A DNA stretch of 64,000 nt from Streptantibioticus silvisoli (GCF_027947535.2 NZ_JAAGKO020000035.1:1-64000); one strand, 5' to 3'. Numbered from the stretch's first letter, positions 1 to 9,080 are shown. Translations and numbers: made by a program. The notes: generated by a model not told the origin, from the sequence alone.

Positions 1-105
1 GGAGTGCCCGGGGCACCCCCGCGGGCTGGACGGGGGCTGGGTGCCCGGCCCCGGGGCGGAAGATGCCCCGGGGCGGGGCGGAGCAGGTTGCCGGGCGGGC
101 CGGCG

Positions 106-861
106 TCAGTTCCCCAGGTTGGAGCCGCCGTTGAGTGAGATCACCTGGCCGGTGAGGCAGCTGGTGGCCGGGTCGGTCAGGAAGCCCACCGCGCGGGCCA
201 GGTCCTCGGGCTCGCTGGCCCGGCCCACCGGTATCCGGCCGACCATCTGGTCCCACATCTGCTGGGGGATGCCGGAGGTCGACTCGGTGCGCACCAGGCC
301 GGCGGACAGCACGTTCACCGTGATGTTGTGCGGCGCGCTGTCCTTGGCGACGTACAGGGCGTAGGTGTTCATCGCCGCCTTGGCGGTGGAGTGCGCCAGC
401 ATCATGGGCGAGGCCGGGCCGCGGTGGGCGTCGCTGGAGAGGTAGACGATGTGTCCGCGGCCGCGGGCGGTCAGGTGCGGCAGCGCAGCCCGGGTCGGGT
501 GGAAGACCGCGGCCAGCTCGTCGTTGACCTTGGCGGCGAAGTCGGACCACTCCACGGTGGTCACCGAGCCCATGCCGAGGCCGACGTTGGCGTTGCAGAC
601 CAGTACGTCCAGGCCGCCGAACTCGCTGACCGCCCGCTCCACCAGGGCGGCGGCGGCGTCCGGGTCGGTGACGTCGGCGGCGTGCGCGACGGCGGTGCCT
701 CCGAGGTCGGCGATCTCCTTGACCAGCGCCTGGGCCGCCTCGTGGCTGGTGCGGTGGTTGACGACCACGTTCAGTCCGCGGCCGGCCAGTTCCTTCGCGA
801 TGGCGGCACCGATGCCGCGGGCACTGCCGGTGACGATCGCGGTACGTGGGTTGTCGGGCAT
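106..861 (-). CDS. SDR-family ketoreductase-like protein lacking the catalytic Tyr
   Basis: A 251-residue short-chain dehydrogenase/reductase, the usual length for FabG-type 3-oxoacyl-ACP reductases and polyketide ketoreductases. The NAD(P)-binding motif TGSARGIG is at residues 11-18 and the catalytic Ser region (YLSSD) at about 140-144. The family motif YxxxK reads HSTAK at 157-161, so the catalytic Tyr is His while the Lys is kept; the codon is CAC. The start at 861 follows a strong GGAGG site. It lies downstream of, and parallel to, the methyltransferase and acyltransferase genes (202-bp gap), which suggests a role in the same aromatic polyketide pathway. Either the enzyme uses another acid or it is no longer a reductase. 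Family assignment is secure; the substrate is unknown. Confidence 0.88.
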   Translation of the reverse strand: MPDNPRTAIVTGSARGIGAAIAKELAGRGLNVVVNHRTSHEAAQALVKEIADLGGTAVAHAADVTDPDAAAALVERAVSEFGGLDVLVCNANVGLGMGSVTTVEWSDFAAKVNDELAAVFHPTRAALPHLTARGRGHIVYLSSDAHRGPASPMMLAHSTAKAAMNTYALYVAKDSAPHNITVNVLSAGLVRTESTSGIPQQMWDQMVGRIPVGRASEPEDLARAVGFLTDPATSCLTGQVISLNGGSNLGN

Positions 862-1061
862 GGGAAGGATTCCTCCGTTGCGAGAAAAAAGGGAACGTGG
901 TGCCGTCAGGGTGGCGGCGGGCGTGGTGTCGGCGGGGGTGCTGGCGGTACGGGGTGATGGCGTCGGGGTGATGGCGTCGGGGTGAGGTGGCTTCGGGGTG
1001 AGGTGGTGCCGGGGCCGGAGGTCGGCCCCACCGTCGGGACGATAGTGCCGGGGGGCTTCGC

Positions 1062-2306
1062 TCAGGGGCGTCTTGCCGCGAACAGCCGGAAACCCTGCAC
1101 CAGTTGCCGTGATTGCTGCGGGATGAGTCCGGCTGTCCGGGTCAGCGCGTCGAGTTCGGCGCCGGTGCGGCTGCGGCCGCCGCTGGTGACGAGCATCATC
1201 AACAGGTCGATCGCTGCCGAGACCTCGGTCGGCGCGGCCTGGCTGGTCGGGCGTTCCACCAGCAGGACGACCGCGCCCGGCTTCATCGCGGCGGCGCAGT
1301 TGCGCAGCACGGTGGCGGCCCGCTCGTCGTCGTGGTTGATCAGCACCCGGGACAGCAGGTAGGCGTCGGCGCCGGCCGGTACCTCCTGGAACATGTCGCC
1401 GGCCACCACCTGGCACCGGTCGGCCAGGTGGTGGCGGGCCAGGTATTCGGTGGCGGTGGCGGTGGTCTCCGGCAGTTCGTGCAGCAGCCCTTCGGTGTTC
1501 GGGTGCTCGCGCAGGATCTCGGCGAGCAGTTCGCCGTTGCCACCGCCGATGTCGGCGATCCGGGCGCAGCCGGTGAAGTCCCAGACTTTCGCGACGTGCT
1601 GGAAGAGGACCTGGCCGCTGTTCATGGCCGAGTTGAAGCGGTCGCCGGCCTGCGGGTGGTCGGCCATGTACGAGTACAGGTCCTGGCCGTGGACCCGGGC
1701 GAAGGAGGGTTCGCCGGTGCGCACGGTGTGGGGCAGGTGGGCCCAGACGGGGTAGAACTCCTCGCCGACCAGGCGGACGTAGTCGCGGACCGAGCCGGGC
1801 ACGCCGGGTCGTAGCGTCTCGCCGGTCGCGGTCAGCCGGTAACCCTGGGCCGGGCTGCCCGCGCACACCTGGAGTGCGACGAGGTAGTCCAGCAGGCGGC
1901 GCAGCGCGTCGGGTTCGGTCTTCGTGGCACCGGCGAGTTCCTGGACGGTGGTGGCACCGGCCGCCAGGTGTTCGGGCAGTTCGAGGGTGACGGCGGTGTG
2001 GACCGCCGCGCCGGCCCAGGCCCCGACGACGAGGCCGAGCATGCGCTGGACCGCGGCACCGGGACCGGGGTTGTCGGAGCCGTTGGGGCCTTCGGGGGTC
2101 GGTCTGTCAGCGCCGGGACCGTCGGCGGCCGCCCCCTCGGCGGTCGGGGGTGGGGTCGCCGGTCTGTCAGCGGCCGCACCGTTGTTCGCCGGGGGCGGGG
2201 TGCCCGGACCGTCGGTGACCGGTGGGGTCGCCGGGCCGGCTGCCGACAGTGGGGTGCGCGGTCCGTCGGCGGTGGCCGGGGGCGGGGTGGTCTCGTTCTC
2301 GCTCAT
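1062..2306 (-). CDS. SAM-dependent O-methyltransferase (DnrK/acetylserotonin-OMT family)
   Basis: A 414-residue protein. Residues from about 85 onward match class I O-methyltransferases with an N-terminal winged-helix dimerisation domain and a C-terminal Rossmann fold. The SAM-binding motif DIGGGNGELL is visible, as is the family segment LLSRVLINHDDERA. The first 85 residues are a Pro/Thr/Ala/Gly-rich low-complexity extension not normal in this family (typical length about 340-350). Start ATG at 2306 has GGAGAG upstream and overlaps the stop of the acyltransferase gene (ATGA), so the two are translationally coupled. Members of this family methylate hydroxyls of aromatic polyketides, for example DnrK; methylation of a polyketide phenol here is inference from context. 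Confidence 0.9.
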   Translation of the reverse strand: MSENETTPPPATADGPRTPLSAAGPATPPVTDGPGTPPPANNGAAADRPATPPPTAEGAAADGPGADRPTPEGPNGSDNPGPGAAVQRMLGLVVGAWAGAAVHTAVTLELPEHLAAGATTVQELAGATKTEPDALRRLLDYLVALQVCAGSPAQGYRLTATGETLRPGVPGSVRDYVRLVGEEFYPVWAHLPHTVRTGEPSFARVHGQDLYSYMADHPQAGDRFNSAMNSGQVLFQHVAKVWDFTGCARIADIGGGNGELLAEILREHPNTEGLLHELPETTATATEYLARHHLADRCQVVAGDMFQEVPAGADAYLLSRVLINHDDERAATVLRNCAAAMKPGAVVLLVERPTSQAAPTEVSAAIDLLMMLVTSGGRSRTGAELDALTRTAGLIPQQSRQLVQGFRLFAARRP

Positions 2307-3379
2307 CGTGTCTCTCCTGACGGGTCGGTCGCCTCGTCGTGCGGGGCGGGCGGCGGGTTGAGTTTCCAGCCCTGGTCGCGGAGGCGGTCCACCGCGGCCA
2401 GGAGGTGACGGCGGTCGTGCCGCGGGCCCAGGGGCCGGGCCGGGAGCAGCGGCACGACCGCGGAGTGCCCGGCGCGTACGCGGGGGTGGCGGCGGGCGAG
2501 CGAGGTGAGCCCTTGCCCGGGGCCGGTCTCGATCAGCAGCAGGTCCTCGCCGGTCAGCAACGCGTCCAGCGCCGGCCCGAACAGGACGGGTTCGACGGGA
2601 TGACCCGCCCAGAACCGGGGGCTGAGCGCGAGGTCGACGGTGAGCGGGGCCGCGGCGAACGCCGACCACAGTGCGACGGCCGGCGGGCGCAGTGTCACCC
2701 CCTGGTAGGGCTCGGTGCTGATCGCCGGGCGCAGGGCGGGGCTGTGGAAGGCGGTGGTGGCCTTCACCGGCACCGCGGTCAGCCCGGCTTCCCGGATACG
2801 CGGCAGGGCCTCGGCCAGTGGTGCGGCGGGACCGGCCAGCATGGTCTGGCGGGGGCCGTTGACCGCGGCGATCACGACGTCGCCGTGCAGCCAGGGGGTG
2901 AGTTCCTCCACGGTCGCGGCCACCGCGAGCATCCCGCCGGGCGGCAGTGCGGCGATCCGGCGGGCCCGGTCCCACATCAGGCGCATGGCGTCCGCCGGAT
3001 CGAAGACCCCGGCCAGCGCCCCGGCGGCGAGTTCGCCCGCGCTGTGTCCGAGCAGCACGGCGGGCGGTGCGCCCCACGCGCGCAGCGTGGCACCGATCGC
3101 GTAGTCGACCGCGTACAGCAGGGGTTGGGCGCGGGTGACGTGGTCGGGTGGGACCGCGGGGTCGTCGGAGAGCCAGTCGGCGCGCAGTGTCCCGCCGTCC
3201 GTACCGAGTGCGGCGAAAAGGGTGTCCATGGTGGTGGTGAAGACGTCGTCCCAGCCGTAGAGGCCGGCGGCCATCCGCTGGTGCTGGGCGCCCTGTCCGG
3301 GCAGGAGGAACCCGATCCGCCGGGTCGGCCGGGCCTCTCGGGTCCCTCGGGTCTTTGTCGTGCGTGTCACCTGTCCCAT
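2303..3379 (-). CDS. Stand-alone acyltransferase (malonyl-CoA:ACP transacylase-like)
   Basis: A 358-residue free-standing AT. The sequence shows the N-terminal GQGAQ motif (about 28-32), the nucleophile elbow GHSAGE with Ser113, and the second catalytic residue in TAFHS (His212). The family loads acyl groups from CoA onto carrier proteins. The TAFH tetrad resembles the malonyl-type HAFH more than the methylmalonyl YASH. I chose ATG 3379 because GGGGAG lies six bases upstream; an in-frame TTG at 3385 is an alternative. Together with the divergent Ser-type KASIII gene at 3983 it resembles the DpsD/DpsC pair that handles the starter unit in daunorubicin biosynthesis. It may alternatively hydrolyse mis-primed acyl-ACP, as proposed for some members. 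Confidence 0.88.
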   Translation of the reverse strand: MGQVTRTTKTRGTREARPTRRIGFLLPGQGAQHQRMAAGLYGWDDVFTTTMDTLFAALGTDGGTLRADWLSDDPAVPPDHVTRAQPLLYAVDYAIGATLRAWGAPPAVLLGHSAGELAAGALAGVFDPADAMRLMWDRARRIAALPPGGMLAVAATVEELTPWLHGDVVIAAVNGPRQTMLAGPAAPLAEALPRIREAGLTAVPVKATTAFHSPALRPAISTEPYQGVTLRPPAVALWSAFAAAPLTVDLALSPRFWAGHPVEPVLFGPALDALLTGEDLLLIETGPGQGLTSLARRHPRVRAGHSAVVPLLPARPLGPRHDRRHLLAAVDRLRDQGWKLNPPPAPHDEATDPSGETR

Positions 3380-3982
3380 CGTCAACTCCCCTTGTGCGGC
3401 AGGCGGCGAAGCGACCCACTATGCGCACGGGGGCCTTGAGCGGGGCTAGAGGAGTGCGGGGACGGGATTCCGGGGGCGGGATTCCGGGACGCGGGGGGGG
3501 TGGGGGTGAGGGTGGGGTCTGGAGGCAAACGGGCGGGTACGGGGTGGGGCGGGTGGCTGGTTGCGGGGGCCACGGTGGGACGGTGGCGGGGTCGGTGTCG
3601 ACGGCGGGTATGGGAGACGTCGGCGTCGGGTTGCTGCGGGAGCCCGCCGAACCACCGGGTCGCAAGGGGGGACAGCGGCGGGTCGGGGAAGACAGCGGCG
3701 ACGAGTCTGCGTCGGGAGCCCGCCGGGCCACGGTGGAGGTGCCGGCGGTGGGTTCGGGAAACGTCAGCGGCAGGTCCGGGGCAGGGCCGACAGGATGCGG
3801 TGTGCCAACGGTGGTGGGATCAGCGGTGGGTCGGGAAGACGTGCGCGTCGGGACTGCGGGGGAAGCCTGCCGGCCCCCGCGCCACCGCCTACCAGCCACC
3901 GGACCACCGGACCACCGGCGTTCCAGTGGGGTTCCAGGCGGTTTCCAGGTTGCTTCGAGTCGGGGCGCCGACAGTGGGCGGT
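3380..3982. repeat. Divergent intergenic region with imperfect repeats of about 74 bp
   Basis: This 603-bp region separates the divergent AT and KASIII genes, is strongly G-rich on the plus strand and has no convincing gene. About four degenerate units start near 3602, 3676, 3747 and 3823. Their shared core is GGCGGGT..GGGAGAC followed by CGTCGGG, and in units 1, 2 and 4 by GCGGGAGCCCGCC-like sequence, which can itself fold. Promoters for both flanking genes should lie here, but I cannot point to them. Unit boundaries were read by eye and are approximate. Confidence 0.5.
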
Positions 3983-5038
3983 ATGAGGTTCGATGATCTG
4001 TATGTGGCCGGTGCTGCCTCGTGGCTGCCGTCGGCGGTGACGGTGGACGAGGCGATCGCGGACGGCAGTTGCGATCCGGCCGCTGCCCGGCGTTGCGGCG
4101 CGAAGGCGGTGACGGTGGCCGGTGCCGGTGAGTGCGCTACCGGTATGGCGGCCCGTGCGGCCCGTGTCGCGTTGGAGCGGGCCGCGGTCGCGGCCGGGGA
4201 CGTGGGGTTGTTGCTGCACGCCACGCTCTATGACCAGGGGCACGATTTGTGGGGGGCGGCCAGCCATGTGCAGGCGTTGGCCTTGGCGGGTGAGCATCCG
4301 GCGTGTCCGGCGCTGGAGGTGCGGCAGGTCTCCAACGGTGGGATGGGCGCGGTGGAGTTGGCCGCGGCTTTCCTGCGGGCCGGGACCGGCCGGCCGGCGG
4401 CTTTGCTGACGGCCGGTGATGTGTTCTGCCCGCCGGGGTTCGACCGCTGGCGCAGTGATCCGGGCACGGTCTACGCGGACGGTGGTGCGGCTTTGGTGTT
4501 GAGCCGGGCCGGGGGGTTCGCGCGGCTGCGGTCGCTGGTGACGGTCTCGGAGCCCCGGCTGGAGGGTATGCACCGCGGTGATCATCCGTTCGCCCCGGCG
4601 GTCGACGGGCGGGTCCGGCGGGTCGATCTCGACGAGTGCAAGCGGCAGTTCCTGGCCCGGGCCGGGCGGGCCGCGGCGATCGCCCGGGTCTCCGGGGGCC
4701 AGCGGCGGGCGCTGAACGGTGCGTTGGAACAGGCCGGTCTCACGGTGGCCGGGATCGACGCCTTCGTCCTGCCGCATCTGGGCCGGCGCCGTTTGGAAGC
4801 GGGGTTCTTCCAGCCGTTCGGTATCGCACCGGAACGCTCCACGTGCGACTGGGGCCGGGGGGTGGGCCATCTCGGTGGCGGTGACCAGTTCGCGGGGCTG
4901 GCCCATCTGGTGGAGTCCAAACGGGTGAGCTCGGGTGATCGGGTGTTACTGGCCGGGATCGGCGCGGGGTTCACCTGGTCGGCGGCGGTCCTGGAGATCG
5001 TCGAGGTCCCGTCCTGGCCGGAACAGGCATCACGCTGA
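3983..5038 (+). CDS. DpsC-like 3-oxoacyl-ACP synthase III homologue with active-site Ser
   Basis: A 351-residue KASIII (FabH-superfamily) protein. Where FabH has the catalytic Cys, this protein has Ser117 (VSNGGMGAVELA). The residues I recall as catalytic in the daunorubicin starter enzyme DpsC (Ser118, His198, His297, Asp302) all fall here with an offset of one: Ser117, His197, His296 and Asp301 (GHLGGGDQ). This argues for a genuine DpsC-type starter-unit or acyl-transfer enzyme rather than a dead KAS. A TTA codon at 4946-4948 suggests dependence on the bldA tRNA. Start ATG 3983 is the first giving a normal FabH N-terminus; no strong ribosome-binding site is seen. The gene is divergent from the AT gene. 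Confidence 0.9.
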   Translation: MRFDDLYVAGAASWLPSAVTVDEAIADGSCDPAAARRCGAKAVTVAGAGECATGMAARAARVALERAAVAAGDVGLLLHATLYDQGHDLWGAASHVQALALAGEHPACPALEVRQVSNGGMGAVELAAAFLRAGTGRPAALLTAGDVFCPPGFDRWRSDPGTVYADGGAALVLSRAGGFARLRSLVTVSEPRLEGMHRGDHPFAPAVDGRVRRVDLDECKRQFLARAGRAAAIARVSGGQRRALNGALEQAGLTVAGIDAFVLPHLGRRRLEAGFFQPFGIAPERSTCDWGRGVGHLGGGDQFAGLAHLVESKRVSSGDRVLLAGIGAGFTWSAAVLEIVEVPSWPEQASR

Positions 5039-5202
5039 AGGAGGACGGGGCGGACGGTGGGCGGAGCGAGCGGTAGGTGGGTGGGCGGCGGACGGACGGA
5101 CGGCGGGGCGGCGGACGGGGCACCGAACCGTCGGCCACGTCCCGGTAGTCCGCGGGGGCGAGGACCCTGTTCCGGCGCGGGAGCGGTACGGGCGGCGCCG
5201 GT

Positions 5203-6161
5203 TCAGCGTGGCGCGGGCCGGAACAGCGCGTCGTCGTGGTCCGGGAAGACCACCGGCATCACGCGGCGGAAGGCGGCGGCCTCCGCGCTCTCCGCCAGCT
5301 CCCGGCACAGCGTCTGCGGCCAGTATCAGAAGCCGCGGGAGGCCAGCAGCCGTTCCAGATAGGCACCGAACGAGTACCCCGTGTCGTACAACTCCTCGCC
5401 GAAGTAGTGGTAGTGGACGGAGTCGAAGGGGGGAAGGAACGCCACGCAGGCCTCGGGGACGAACATGTCGAAGGGTTTGACGGGCCGGTACTCCTGGTCC
5501 TCGGGCGAGTGCCAGGTGACGCCGCGCCAGTCACCGAACACCTCCCGCTGCGGCGGGAGGTTGACGAGGCCCTGGTCCGACAGGCGGCAGCCCGCTGGAC
5601 GGCCGGACGCGCCGCCCACGCAGCGCCCGAACGGCGTTCGCCTCGGCGGCGCGCTCGAAGGGGTCGCCGGGGTCGCTGACGGACAGTCCGTCGCCGTGGT
5701 CGGTACCGGCCACGGGGCCCGTGCGCTGCTGGATGACGTGGGTGAGCTCGTGGGCCAGCGTGTGCTCGTCGGAGCCGCCGCGGCCGAGCACGACGTGCTC
5801 GCCGGAGGTGTAGGCGCGGGCACCGATCTCCGCGGCCGAGCGGACCGCGGCGGAGTCGTCGTGGATCCGCACGCCGCCGAAGTCGGCGCCCAGGCGGGCC
5901 TCCATGTCCGCCCGCGTGTCGTCGGCCAGCGGACGGCCCGGCGACCGCAGCACCCGGTGGACCGCGTACCGCTGTACGGGGGGGCTCCGACTGCCGCTGC
6001 CGCTGGAGGAGTTGGACAACGGCCGCGTTGCCTATGGTGCGCTGCAACGTGCCGACCGCCCCGGAGAGCGGCGGCACGGGCTGCTGCCGTGCGGTTGGTC
6101 GGCCCCGGTCACGGTGCTCGGACTTGCCCTGCGACTGCTGGTCGTGCGCGTACACATCCAC
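5203..6161 (-). pseudogene. DUF4157 (eCIS-core metalloprotease-like) protein, two frameshifts and one in-frame stop
   Basis: The N-terminal part matches Streptomyces DUF4157 proteins: a short Arg/Gln-rich leader with LQRTIGNAAV, then RSPGRPLADDTRADMEARLG and the HExxH-like helix HELTHVIQQ, ending GLSVSDPGDPFERAAEANAVRAL. It is spread over three reading frames. The first shift falls at a run of seven G at 5978-5984, the second just after the ANAVRAL segment near 5620-5640. The third frame continues to a TGA at 5326-5328, and coding-like sequence (LCRELAESAEAAAFRRVM) carries on in that frame to a TGA at 5203-5205. DUF4157 proteins are often associated with extracellular contractile injection systems. 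The C-terminal part is unrecognised. Homopolymer sequencing errors could mimic the frameshifts but not the stop. Confidence 0.75.
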
Positions 6162-6454
6162 CCCCTGGACCGGCGGTTCGAGCCGTGGTCGCGGCGCGTC
6201 AGAACCGGTTTACGACGACCCCGGGGCGGGGGCAAGAACCGCGAGGGCAGTGTCGGAGGCAGGCGTCGCCGGGCCGGCCGGCCGCTCCGGCGGGAACGGC
6301 CGGCAGAACGCGACGGGGGCACCTCCCGGCCGGAGGCCGGAGGAGCAGGGTACCGAAGCGTTCCCGGACAGCCGGTGTCATCGGGACGCTCGGGCAACCC
6401 GGCGAAGTGCCGCGCCGAGCGCCGCGAGCCCGCCAGGATCCGCCGGACACGTCG

Positions 6455-7030
6455 CTAGAAGCGACCGGCCCCCGGCGTGGCCGCGGGGTGCCACTCGCGG
6501 CGGAGGAGGCCGAAGACCCAGGAGTCGGAGACGTCGCCGTTGACGACGCAGTCCTCGCGGAGGGTGCCTTCGCGGACGAAGCCGAGCTTCTCCAGCACCC
6601 GGGCGGACGCCACGTTGCGGGTGTCGGTCTCGGCCTGGACACGGTTGAGGTCCAGGGTGTCGAACGCCCACCGCAGGACGGCGTGCGCGGTCTCCGTGGC
6701 GTAGCCGTGGCCCCACGCGGCGGCGTCGAAGACGTAGCCCAGGGACGCGCTGCGGAAGTCGGGGTTCCAGTTGGTCAGGCCGCACCAGCCGAGAAACGCG
6801 CCGTCGCTGACGCGGTCGACGGCCACCCGCGCTCCCGTGCCCTCCTCCTCGATCGTGCGGCAGACCGCGATGAAGCGCTGGGCGCGGGCCGGTTCGCTCC
6901 ACGGCGGGGAGTCCCAGTACCGCAGCACATGGGCACTGCTGTGCAGCGCGTAGAGCGGCGTCTCGTCGGCATCGGTGAACGGCCGCAGTCGCAGGCGGGC
7001 GGTGTGCAGCTCGGGGGTGGGCAATGTCAT
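6455..7030 (-). CDS. GNAT-family N-acetyltransferase (RimJ/RimL type)
   Basis: A 191-residue protein that opens like ribosomal-protein-alanine or general acetyltransferases (LHTARLRLRPFTDADETPL). It contains the acetyl-CoA pyrophosphate-binding stretch (AAWGHGYATETAHAVLRWAF) and the terminal TRNVASARVLEKLGFVREG segment conserved in the RimJ/RimL group. These enzymes transfer acetyl groups from acetyl-CoA to protein N-termini or small amines; the substrate here is unknown. ATG 7030 has AGGA eight bases upstream; ATG 7039 would add three residues but overlaps that site. No operon partner is evident. Confidence 0.9.
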   Translation of the reverse strand: MTLPTPELHTARLRLRPFTDADETPLYALHSSAHVLRYWDSPPWSEPARAQRFIAVCRTIEEEGTGARVAVDRVSDGAFLGWCGLTNWNPDFRSASLGYVFDAAAWGHGYATETAHAVLRWAFDTLDLNRVQAETDTRNVASARVLEKLGFVREGTLREDCVVNGDVSDSWVFGLLRREWHPAATPGAGRF

Positions 7031-7814
7031 GCGGAGCATCCTGCCGCGTCACACGCACCCGGGACCAACCGTTTGTCCCCACGGCCCGGAGCTCGTACGT
7101 CCCCGGTGACGTCGCCCGGACGTTCCGGGGCGCGTACGTCCCCGGTGACGCCGAACGCGCCGGACGGGCGGTGAGCCCGGAAATTCCAGGCCGGCAGGGC
7201 GAACGAACGGCGGCCGTACCGGCGCACTCTCGGGATGCCGACCGGCATCGTCCCGTACCCGTACCCGGCCGCGGACGGATGGAGGCGGGCCGACCAGCAC
7301 CGGGCCGGCCGGTGTCGCCGGGGGCGCGCTCGCCGGTCTGCGTCCTCGTCCGAGCCGGAGATCACGCAGGCGGCCCCGGTTCACAAAGCGGAGGAACTCA
7401 CCCACCGCCGACTCGACGTCCATGGACACGCACCCGGTCAACCGGACCGGCATCGTCACCGTCGCAGGGGTCGCTGCCACCTGTCTGAAGACGGCCCGCT
7501 GCCGGTCGGCGAGCCCGGGCAGACCCGGCGCAGCGGCGGCTGGACCGGGCCCGCTACCGGACGCTGCGGGGTCGGCCGGTCCGGCTGCGCGGGCCCGAGG
7601 CGGCGGCACGGGACTGACGCCGGCGCCGCGTTCCGCCCCACTGAGCCAGACTCCGTTCTCGCGGACAGAGCCGGTGCGGGCATGCGACACCCGCACGAGA
7701 ACCTCCGGCGTGGCACCCGCACGGGGGTGCCGGTCTCGGCCCCCTTTCGGTGCCCGCAGACCGGTGCGGTACCCGCAGACCGGTGCGGACCCGCGGGTCG
7801 GTGCGGGCGGGGTG
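7031..7814. other. 784-bp stretch without a recognisable gene; two small repeats
   Basis: Open frames here have no recognisable domain and look like GC-driven shadows. Two repeats are visible. An 18-bp direct repeat (CGTACGTCCCCGGTGACG) occurs at 7094-7111 and 7133-7150. A tandem array of 18-19-bp units (core CGGTGCGGTACCCGCAGAC) runs from 7747 to 7809, just downstream of the SARP stop codon. A minus-strand stretch near 7400-7520 reads somewhat protein-like (VESAVGEFLRFVNRGRL), but I cannot assign it. Confidence 0.45.
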
Positions 7815-8636
7815 TCAGGAGACGGCGATCAGTCTGCCGGGGGTGGCTGCTGTGCCGGTGGGTTCGCTGTCGAGGGCGGGGTCGCAGACGAGTAGCGCGA
7901 GGTGCAGGTCGCGCAGGCGTGAGGAGGGGTCCAGGCCGAGTTCGTTGATGAGTGCGGCGCGAAGGCGCTGGTAGACGCCGAGGGCCTGTGCTGTGCGGCC
8001 CGAGCGGTGCAGGGCGAGCATCAGGTGGGCGTGGAGGTTTTCGTTGAGGGGGAACTCCACGACGAGTGAGGACAGTTCGCCGATGGCCTGGTGGTGGCGG
8101 CCCAGGCGCAGGTCTGCTTCGATGCGTTGTTCCAGGGCCACCAGGCGGCTCTCGCGCAGCCGTACCGTTTCGGCCTCCAGCAGTGGGCCGGGGGTGACGT
8201 CGACCAGGACGTCGTCGCGCCACAGGGCGAGTGCCTCGCTGAGGGTGTCGGCGGCCTTCTCGTTCTCCCCGCGGGCCAGGGCCTGCCGGCCCTGGACGCA
8301 CAGCTGGTCGAAGCGGCGCAGGTCCATCGCGTCGCCGGACAGGTGGAGGCGGTATCCGCCGGGCCAGGTCGACAGCACCCGCTTGGCCTCCACCATCCCG
8401 CCGGGCAGGACCTTCGCCAGGAGCTTCCGCAGCAGCAGGATGTACGTCTGCAGGGTCGTGGCCGCGCTCGGCGGCGGCTGTTCGCCCCACAGCTCCCTCA
8501 TCAGCGCCGGGGTGGAGACCACGTGGTTGGCGTGGAGCACCAACAGGGCCAGCACCTTCCGCGGCTTGGGAGCCGTGGGAACGGTCGAGCGGCCGTTGAC
8601 TTTCACATCGAGCGTCCCAAGAACCCTGGCTATCAC
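7815..8636 (-). CDS. SARP-family transcriptional activator
   Basis: A 273-residue Streptomyces antibiotic regulatory protein. It has an N-terminal OmpR-like winged helix (LGTLDVKVNGRSTVPTAPKP, then LWGEQPPPSAATTLQTYILL) and a bacterial transcriptional activation domain (GRHHQAIGELSSLV, FPLNENLHAHLMLALHRSGR, ALGVYQRLR). Length and domain layout are those of ActII-ORF4/DnrI/RedD-type activators. I chose GTG 8636, which directly precedes the first strand of the DNA-binding domain, with GGGGG upstream. Longer in-frame extension gives atypical residues. SARPs bind heptameric direct repeats at -35 regions of biosynthetic genes. Given its position, this one probably controlled the polyketide genes at the left edge; control of the NRPS operon is possible. 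Confidence 0.92.
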   Translation of the reverse strand: MIARVLGTLDVKVNGRSTVPTAPKPRKVLALLVLHANHVVSTPALMRELWGEQPPPSAATTLQTYILLLRKLLAKVLPGGMVEAKRVLSTWPGGYRLHLSGDAMDLRRFDQLCVQGRQALARGENEKAADTLSEALALWRDDVLVDVTPGPLLEAETVRLRESRLVALEQRIEADLRLGRHHQAIGELSSLVVEFPLNENLHAHLMLALHRSGRTAQALGVYQRLRAALINELGLDPSSRLRDLHLALLVCDPALDSEPTGTAATPGRLIAVS

Positions 8637-9080
8637 TACGCCCCCTGAATCGGATAATCCGTCGGCCACAGTCGCCGAATTCCCAAGTTGAGCACGATCG
8701 CGAAATGATTCAGCACGCCCGAGAACGGGACACCAACTCACGAATATATTTACCCCGCACACATATTCGGGGGGAATTTGTTTTCGGCGTTCTGTGTTCA
8801 CGCCATTTCATACCCCGGAAGCACCGGGCCGAACCCGAAGATAGCACGTTTTTTTGATTTCAAGACCCCCCGAGCACACCTCACGCGACATCACACACGG
8901 TAGTCAATTCCCGGCCCCGAACAACACCCCTACGACACCCCAGCACCCGCACACCGACCACCCGACACCAGTACCCGCAGCACCCCGACGACGACTCGGT
9001 GGCCCGGCGACAGCCCGACGCGGGCACGCCAGCGAGCGGTCGCCGGCGCGAATGAGGCGAGGCAACGCGTGATCGACCGG
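8637..9080. promoter_or_regulatory. AT-richer leader and probable promoter region of the SARP gene
   Basis: The 220 bp upstream of the SARP start (about 8640-8860) are clearly lower in GC than the surroundings, with runs such as TTTTTTTGATTTC and AATTTGTTTTC, as expected for a regulator promoter. The rest up to 9080 is C-rich, lacks a gene and abuts the ketosynthase remnant. I could not fix -35 and -10 boxes with confidence. Confidence 0.4.

Noticed and set aside
1062-3899. A 945-codon minus-strand frame suggesting an AT-methyltransferase fusion
   Set aside because: The frame upstream of 2306 is an Arg/Pro-rich shadow of the AT gene; a good ribosome-binding site and ATGA coupling define two separate proteins.
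7049-7696. Minus-strand 215-codon frame considered as a gene
   Set aside because: It is Arg/Pro/Gly-rich with no domain and no ribosome-binding site; only a short stretch near 7400-7520 looks protein-like.
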